DNA of 62,592 nucleotides from Peribacillus loiseleuriae (GTDB taxonomy: Bacteria; Bacillota; Bacilli; Bacillales; DSM-1321). Position numbers and translations under genes: made by a program. Below, piece after piece: positions 57,954 through 62,592 of the stretch (the first letter of the stretch is position 1; every line of letters begins with the position of its first letter). Below the pieces are notes generated by a model. The model made no database searches. It was not told the origin of the DNA and worked only from the letters and a program-made list of their open reading frames with translations. The stretch lies in contig NZ_LFZW01000001.1 of the NCBI RefSeq assembly GCF_001183985.1, positions 80,625-143,216 on the forward strand. Direction: 5' to 3'.

Positions 57954-59015
57954 ATGTTAACCGAAGAAAGCATAGTAGATATATTAAAGGACCTTAATGA
58001 CCCTTTTCTTCATAAAAGCCTGGTAGAAACCAATGGAATTCTTGAAGTCAAAATTAAACCTGAAAAAGGCCATGTTAGTGTGAAAATAGCGATTGTAAAA
58101 ACTGGAACCGCAGAACAATTACAATTACAAACGCAAATTGTAGATGCATTGAAGAGCGGCGGAGCATCATCGGTAGGGATTCGTTTTTCTGAATTGTCTG
58201 AAGAGGAGTTGGCGAAGCATCGTGATAGCGTGTCACACGAACAAGTTGATTTAGGATTATTATCGCCTACGAGCAAGACTGTGTTTATTGCAATCGCTAG
58301 TGGTAAAGGTGGGGTTGGGAAATCAACTGTATCTGTAAATATGGCAACTGCATTAGCTCGGCTTGGGAAAAAAGTCGGTCTCGTGGATGCTGATATTTAT
58401 GGATTTAGTGTTCCTGACATGATGGGTATATCGAAACGACCTGTAGTTCGTGGTGAGAAGATTATTCCGGTTGAGCGATTTGGCGTTAAAGTCATTTCGA
58501 TGGGCTTTTTTGTAGAAGATAATGCACCGGTTATTTGGCGTGGGCCAATTCTCGGCAAGATGCTGAATAGTTTCTTTAATGAAGTAGAGTGGGGGGAGCT
58601 TGACTATTTACTTCTCGATCTACCTCCTGGTACAGGGGATGTTGCATTAGATGTACATACCATGCTTCCTGCATGTAAGGAAATCATCGTGACAACACCC
58701 CATCCGACTGCTGCATTTGTAGCGGCAAGAGCGGGTGCGATGGCGATTAAAACTGAACATGAAGTTATTGGAGTCATTGAGAATATGGCGTTTTTTGAAA
58801 GTAAAGTAACAGGTGAAAAAGAATATGTATTCGGTAAAGGAGGGGGAGATAAGCTGGCAGAAGAGCTTCGCACAGAAGTATTAGGGCGTCTGCCTCTTCA
58901 ACAACCGGATTGGAATGAGGAAGACTTCGCTCCTTCTGTTTATGCAGAAGAACATCGTTTGGGCAAAATTTATGAAGAGATTGCTAATAAAATCATTCAC
59001 ACAATCACTAATTAA
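57954..59015 (+). CDS. salA: Mrp/SalA family P-loop ATPase (Fe-S carrier-like)
   Basis: The 353-aa protein has an N-terminal MIP18/DUF59 domain (residues 1-90) and an Mrp-type MinD/ParA ATPase domain with the deviant Walker A GKGGVGKST near residue 117 and LLDLPPGTGD. In B. subtilis SalA represses scoC and so raises protease expression; homologues carry Fe-S clusters. I cannot tell from sequence which role dominates. Confidence 0.92.
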   Translation: MLTEESIVDILKDLNDPFLHKSLVETNGILEVKIKPEKGHVSVKIAIVKTGTAEQLQLQTQIVDALKSGGASSVGIRFSELSEEELAKHRDSVSHEQVDLGLLSPTSKTVFIAIASGKGGVGKSTVSVNMATALARLGKKVGLVDADIYGFSVPDMMGISKRPVVRGEKIIPVERFGVKVISMGFFVEDNAPVIWRGPILGKMLNSFFNEVEWGELDYLLLDLPPGTGDVALDVHTMLPACKEIIVTTPHPTAAFVAARAGAMAIKTEHEVIGVIENMAFFESKVTGEKEYVFGKGGGDKLAEELRTEVLGRLPLQQPDWNEEDFAPSVYAEEHRLGKIYEEIANKIIHTITN

Positions 59016-59121
59016 GAAAATTGTAAGGGCTAGCGATGTTGAATGATTGTACAATCGGTCTTAGTTATACATGGGTATTAACACAAAGCGGAAATCTAAA
59101 ATCATTAAAGAAATGGTTTGT

Positions 59122-59160
59122 GGGGGCTAGCTCATCTAACTCTGTGCTAGTCCCCCTTGC
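59122..59160. terminator. Hairpin between convergent salA and gerD
   Basis: GGGGG-CTAGC pairs with GCTAG-T-CCCCC around a 14-base loop, followed on the + strand by TTGCAATTT. It probably ends salA transcription and may serve gerD too, though T tracts are weak both ways. Confidence 0.6.
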
Positions 59161-59163
59161 AAT

Positions 59164-59778
59164 TTAACCCCCTCCGCCACCGCTTGTATCTTCTGTTGAA
59201 CTTTTTTTCTTATCACTAGACTTTTGTTCAGATTGAAGATTGGTTGCAGCTTTTATGAGAATGTCTTGTATTTTGGCTTTTACTAAAGGACTGTCCATTG
59301 TTTCAAGTATCGTTTCTTTATATATAGAGCGAACTTCATTGGATTTTAACAACTTATCAATTTCAGTTTGGAAACCCGGCTCTTTCATAATAGTCATAAT
59401 CATTGCACGGTAGTTCGGGTCTTTGGCAAGATCTTTTAAGAGTTGTTCATGTTCCTTTTTTAAGCTATTTGCATAGCTCGCTGCAAATTTTGGATCTTTA
59501 AAGGACTTTTCCCAGAACTTCTGGCCTTTATCTGATGTAATTGTTGTTTCAACAGCTTTTGTAACAACATCTTGATCTAAAATTAGCTCGCTTTTAATTG
59601 ATTTGTCAGAAAGGACATCTTGAATTGCCTTTTTACCATCATCCGTTTTTAAGATATCAACAACCATTTTTTTTGTTTCTTCATAGTCCATTTTCGCTAC
59701 GCTTGTTCCGTTTTGGCTACATCCAGAACCTACGAGGCAAAACATGGAGAACAATAATAAAGTAACTCCATATCTCAT
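59164..59778 (-). CDS. gerD: Spore germination lipoprotein GerD
   Basis: GerD clusters nutrient germinant receptors in the inner spore membrane. The 204-aa precursor has a signal peptide with the lipobox LVGSGC (Cys 20). A charged helical body follows, then a glycine-rich tail (SGGGGG). GGGGGGATTCTTAAC precedes the ATG on the - strand. An upstream SigG-like promoter fits forespore expression. The gene converges on salA and diverges from kbaA. Confidence 0.93.
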   Translation of the reverse strand: MRYGVTLLLFSMFCLVGSGCSQNGTSVAKMDYEETKKMVVDILKTDDGKKAIQDVLSDKSIKSELILDQDVVTKAVETTITSDKGQKFWEKSFKDPKFAASYANSLKKEHEQLLKDLAKDPNYRAMIMTIMKEPGFQTEIDKLLKSNEVRSIYKETILETMDSPLVKAKIQDILIKAATNLQSEQKSSDKKKSSTEDTSGGGGG

Positions 59779-59817
59779 GTTAAGAATCCCCCCTTTCCTT
59801 TCAATTCACCATATGTT

Positions 59818-59847
59818 TAATATGGATTAGAAAGATGATTTTATGCG
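59818..59847 (-). promoter_or_regulatory. SigG-like forespore promoter of gerD
   Basis: On the - strand CGCATA and CATATTA are spaced by 17 bp, close to the SigG consensus (TGMATA, CATNNTA). The -10 box is 40 bp upstream of the gerD ATG. Confidence 0.6.
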
Positions 59848-59925
59848 TCTATAGAGAAGGGTGGATTTTTCACGTGTGGGTTGGTAAAATTAGAGAAAGA
59901 AATTGTTTACTTTTGGGGGAAGATA

Positions 59926-60597
59926 ATGAATAGCCGTAATATTGTTCGTTTATTTATATCGACGCTACTCGTTGGAGGTATAACAGGAGGTATTGTCGGT
60001 TTCGTAGTACGATGGGACGAGTTCGCTTCATTCGACTTAGGGGAGCTAATGTCCGTCTTTGCGTGGCTTGTAGGAGTAGGTTTAATATTTAGCGTCATTA
60101 GTCAAGCTGGCTTCTTTGCCTATTTGACTATACACCGATTTGGGCTTGGGATTTTTAAAAATGCCTCATTATGGAATGGGATTCAAATTGTTCTGATGGC
60201 CTTTATTCTGGGAGACCTAGTGTATTTTCGATATATGAATTTCGCTGATGAGGGAGAAGGGATTCTGCCATTTGTCTATCCAGCGGTGTTTCTACTTATC
60301 TTTGGGGCAATTGTTGCCTATTTCAAAGTGAAGCAAACGAATAAGCAAGCATTTATTCCTGCTCTTTTTTTTATGACAGTTATTACCGTATTAGAGTGGG
60401 TTCCTGTTTTGCGTACAGATGATGATAGCTGGTTGTACTTTATGTTATATCCATTGTTGGTTTGTAATGTATACCAATTGTTGATTCTCAATCGATTGAT
60501 TCATGCTTCCCAAAAAGAATTAGCTGCAAAGAGGGCAAATAAAGCAGCCGTTACGAAAAAGGCCGTGACCAAAAAAGGAAAGATGGGATCAATATAA
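59926..60597 (+). CDS. kbaA: KinB-signalling activator KbaA
   Basis: KbaA is a membrane protein needed for KinB-dependent entry into sporulation in B. subtilis. The ATG after TTGGGGGAAGATA gives 223 aa, beginning MNSRNIVRLFISTLLVGGITG. Six or seven hydrophobic segments follow, then a lysine/alanine-rich cytoplasmic tail (KKAVTKKAVTKKGK). An in-frame upstream start adds 15 residues without a ribosome site. No kinB gene is in the window. Confidence 0.9.
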   Translation: MNSRNIVRLFISTLLVGGITGGIVGFVVRWDEFASFDLGELMSVFAWLVGVGLIFSVISQAGFFAYLTIHRFGLGIFKNASLWNGIQIVLMAFILGDLVYFRYMNFADEGEGILPFVYPAVFLLIFGAIVAYFKVKQTNKQAFIPALFFMTVITVLEWVPVLRTDDDSWLYFMLYPLLVCNVYQLLILNRLIHASQKELAAKRANKAAVTKKAVTKKGKMGSI

Positions 60598-60613
60598 AAG
60601 AAGTTTAAGCAGC

Positions 60614-60656
60614 AAAAAGAACGGCACAAGGCACCAGACCTTTGTGTCGTTCTTTG
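60614..60656. terminator. Bidirectional terminator between kbaA and pdaB
   Basis: AAAGAACGGCACAAGG pairs with CCTTTGTGTCGTTCTTT (one or two wobbles or bulges) around a short loop. A-rich and T-rich flanks make it usable by both convergent genes. Confidence 0.85.
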
Positions 60657-60663
60657 TCTATGT

Positions 60664-61416
60664 TTACTGAATTTCTTCATGTTTGGTAGTGGAATTAGAA
60701 ATCATCTCTGATACTGTAACAAAATTTAAATCCTTTGAGCGGAGTTCTTGAATGAGTTCCGGTAATGCCTTATTTGTTTGTTTGGCAGAATCAGATGCAT
60801 GCATAAGAACAATATCGCCTTTGTTAGCTTTATTAATATTTTGGACAATGGTATTTACACCTGGATTCGTCCAGTCCTTTGAGTCAATGCTCCAATGAAC
60901 AACTGTATAGCCAAATCGTTCACCAATCTTTAACAAGCGTTTATCGAAATGTCCGGTCGGTGCGCGAAGAAGTTTAATATCCTTAACATTCAACTTCTTA
61001 AACGCTTCCTGTGCTTTGGAAATATCTTTAATGATTTCTTCATCATCTAAATCTGTATAATCTACATATGCATAGCCTAAAATACCAATTTCATATCCCT
61101 CTTTTACTATGGTCTCAACAATTTCAGGATGACGCTCAGCCCATGATCCGGAAAGGAAGAAAGTAGCGGATGTGATTTTTTCATTTTTCAACGTCTCTAG
61201 TATAGGAGAAGCTTGTTTATCCCCCCACCCGATATTAAAGGTGAGAGCGATGTTTTTTTCACCCTTATATACCGCTTTTGGTCCATCGGGCGTAGAAAAA
61301 ACAGGAGCATGAAGAATATTTTGAAGAAATAAGAACCATGCAGCAAATAAAGCAGCTAATAAAACTATGGCATATCGTTTAATTGACTGAGCACTTAATA
61401 CCCAGAAAAAGTTCAT
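60664..61416 (-). CDS. pdaB: Polysaccharide deacetylase family sporulation protein PdaB
   Basis: PdaB is needed to keep spores viable after cortex formation; its substrate is unclear. The 250-aa protein has an N-terminal membrane anchor (about residues 14-34) and a NodB-type domain. The motif that reads TFDISWGD in B. subtilis reads TFNIGWGD here, so the usual Asp is Asn. Downstream motifs RAPTGHFD, VHWSIDSKDW and LMHASD are present. The start chosen is the ATG 6 bp after GAGGTG; the GTG 18 bp upstream lacks a site. Confidence 0.9.
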   Translation of the reverse strand: MNFFWVLSAQSIKRYAIVLLAALFAAWFLFLQNILHAPVFSTPDGPKAVYKGEKNIALTFNIGWGDKQASPILETLKNEKITSATFFLSGSWAERHPEIVETIVKEGYEIGILGYAYVDYTDLDDEEIIKDISKAQEAFKKLNVKDIKLLRAPTGHFDKRLLKIGERFGYTVVHWSIDSKDWTNPGVNTIVQNINKANKGDIVLMHASDSAKQTNKALPELIQELRSKDLNFVTVSEMISNSTTKHEEIQ

Positions 61417-61548
61417 CAACATCACCTCGTCCACAATACTCTTGTCTCATATCTATTCAAATAAATACGTATTATGACTAATTAGAAATTCCTGTTGAAT
61501 TAGAAAGTAAAATCTTGGAAATAATAAGGAACAGAGGAGTTGGTATGT

Positions 61549-61788
61549 TTGATAGGATTAATGATTAATGAAATGGAACAAAAAGAATTGGAGTATGTTT
61601 TAAAACGTGAACTTGATGAAATTCTATTTGATTTTCAGGATGCCAGAATTGATACTTTTGTCAAACGAGCGATGGAGGAAAGATATAAAATTTTGTTTAA
61701 CCTTTTTAAAAGAGTCGCTCCGACATCGGAATGCATGAAATATATGAGAAGTAAGAAGTCTACTGTGGAGAAAAAGGATTCAATCTAA
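61549..61788 (+). CDS. Small conserved-looking protein of unknown function
   Basis: I do not recognise this protein. From the TTG 9 bp after GAGGAG it encodes 79 aa; the first in-frame ATG is 12 bp later, far from the ribosome site. The body is charged and helical (EMEQKELEYVLKRELDEIL), followed by ERYKILFNLFKRVAPTSECM and a lysine-rich tail. There is no signal peptide or membrane segment. It is monocistronic, between pdaB and the rrn promoters. An out-of-frame ATG at 61545 opens only a 7-codon reading. Confidence 0.6.
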   Translation: MIGLMINEMEQKELEYVLKRELDEILFDFQDARIDTFVKRAMEERYKILFNLFKRVAPTSECMKYMRSKKSTVEKKDSI

Positions 61789-61827
61789 TTCATATTTATC
61801 TGTTTATCATACTTTTTAAAAAATGTA

Positions 61828-61856
61828 TTGACTATTTTTTTTATCGCTGTTATATT
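61828..61856 (+). promoter_or_regulatory. rRNA promoter P1
   Basis: TTGACT and TATATT are spaced by 17 bp. An AT-rich sequence precedes the -35 box, resembling an UP element. Confidence 0.85.
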
Positions 61857-61916
61857 ATAAAAGTTGCCGAAATACGAATTCTATAGAAAAGTTTGCTTAA
61901 TTTTTTATAAAAAGTA

Positions 61917-61945
61917 TTGACGGTAATTAGAAGGTTTGGTAGGAT
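61917..61945 (+). promoter_or_regulatory. rRNA promoter P2
   Basis: TTGACG and TAGGAT are spaced by 17 bp, 89 bp after P1, with an A/T-rich upstream region. Tandem promoters are usual for Bacillus rrn operons. Confidence 0.85.
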
Positions 61946-61976
61946 ATAGAAGTCGCTTACAAGTTAAGCAATAAAT

Positions 61977-61993
61977 TGCTCTTTGAAAACTGA
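61977..61993 (+). promoter_or_regulatory. rrn boxA antitermination site
   Basis: TGCTCTTTGAAAACTGA in the 16S leader matches the boxA element that loads NusB-S10 for antitermination. Confidence 0.85.
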
Positions 61994-62063
61994 ACAAAAC
62001 AAAGCGCCAACGTTTAAATTTAAGTGAGTACACACTATAAAAACAAATGAGCAAGTCAAACAC

Positions 62064-62592
<529 letters not shown>

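Noticed and set aside
61440..61520. A SigE or SigG promoter for pdaB on the - strand
   Set aside because: A CATAATA sequence is present but no -35 element matches at the right spacing.

Overview
The window is a core-genome stretch of a low-GC Gram-positive endospore former of the Bacillaceae. Gene order follows the Bacillus subtilis rrn-ctsR-...-rpoBC-str-S10-spc-alpha-...-pdaB-rrn region almost gene for gene. Sporulation genes (sigH, cwlD, gerD, kbaA, pdaB) and strong AGGAGG-type ribosome binding sites agree with this. The visible 5' end of the 16S rRNA looks, from memory, most like Peribacillus-type sequences; that genus call is only a suggestion. Nearly all genes lie on the + strand; only gerD and pdaB are on the - strand.

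Layout. (1) 1-2360: 3' part of a 23S rRNA, a 5S rRNA and two terminators. (2) 2.7-7.4 kb: the CtsR-controlled heat-shock operon ctsR-mcsA-mcsB-clpC behind a CtsR operator. (3) 7.5-18.4 kb: radA, disA, a PIN-TRAM membrane protein, ispD, ispF, gltX, then a cysteine T-box leader before cysE-cysS-mrnC-rlmB-rae1. (4) 18.4-20.5 kb: sigH, rpmG, secE, nusG. (5) 20.5-31.4 kb: rplK-rplA, rplJ-rplL behind an L10-type leader, an rRNA methyltransferase, rpoB, rpoC. (6) 31.5-36.4 kb: an L7Ae-family gene, rpsL, rpsG, fusA, tuf. (7) 36.9-51.5 kb: the S10/spc/alpha ribosomal-protein supercluster from rpsJ to rplQ, including secY, adk, infA and rpoA. (8) 51.8-56.1 kb: ecfA1-ecfA2-ecfT, truA, rplM-rpsI. (9) 56.5-61.8 kb: a DUF2521 protein, cwlD, salA, gerD, kbaA, pdaB and a small unknown protein. 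(10) 61.8 kb to the end: tandem rRNA promoters, a boxA antiterminator and the start of a 16S gene. The window is thus bounded by two rrn operons in the same orientation.

The genes jointly make the translation machinery (rRNA, about 29 ribosomal proteins, EF-G, EF-Tu, IF-1, two aminoacyl-tRNA synthetases, rRNA/tRNA modification), core RNA polymerase plus NusG and SigH, the SecYE translocon, and ClpC-McsAB proteolysis. Control is largely by leader RNAs and r-protein feedback.

The most unusual observation is that the methionine aminopeptidase gene (map), normally between adk and infA, is a frame-broken relic. Both ends of MAP homology can be traced through several frames and stops, and infA has a consensus-like promoter just downstream. 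Other items for a second look are structured, unassigned intergenic elements (rplQ-ecfA1, secE-nusG, fusA-tuf, ispD-ispF, rpsI-ybaK), a probable CTG start in the rRNA methyltransferase gene, and a PdaB whose usual first catalytic-motif Asp is Asn. I saw no CRISPR array, insertion sequence, prophage or defence system, and no convincing wholly new multi-gene system.
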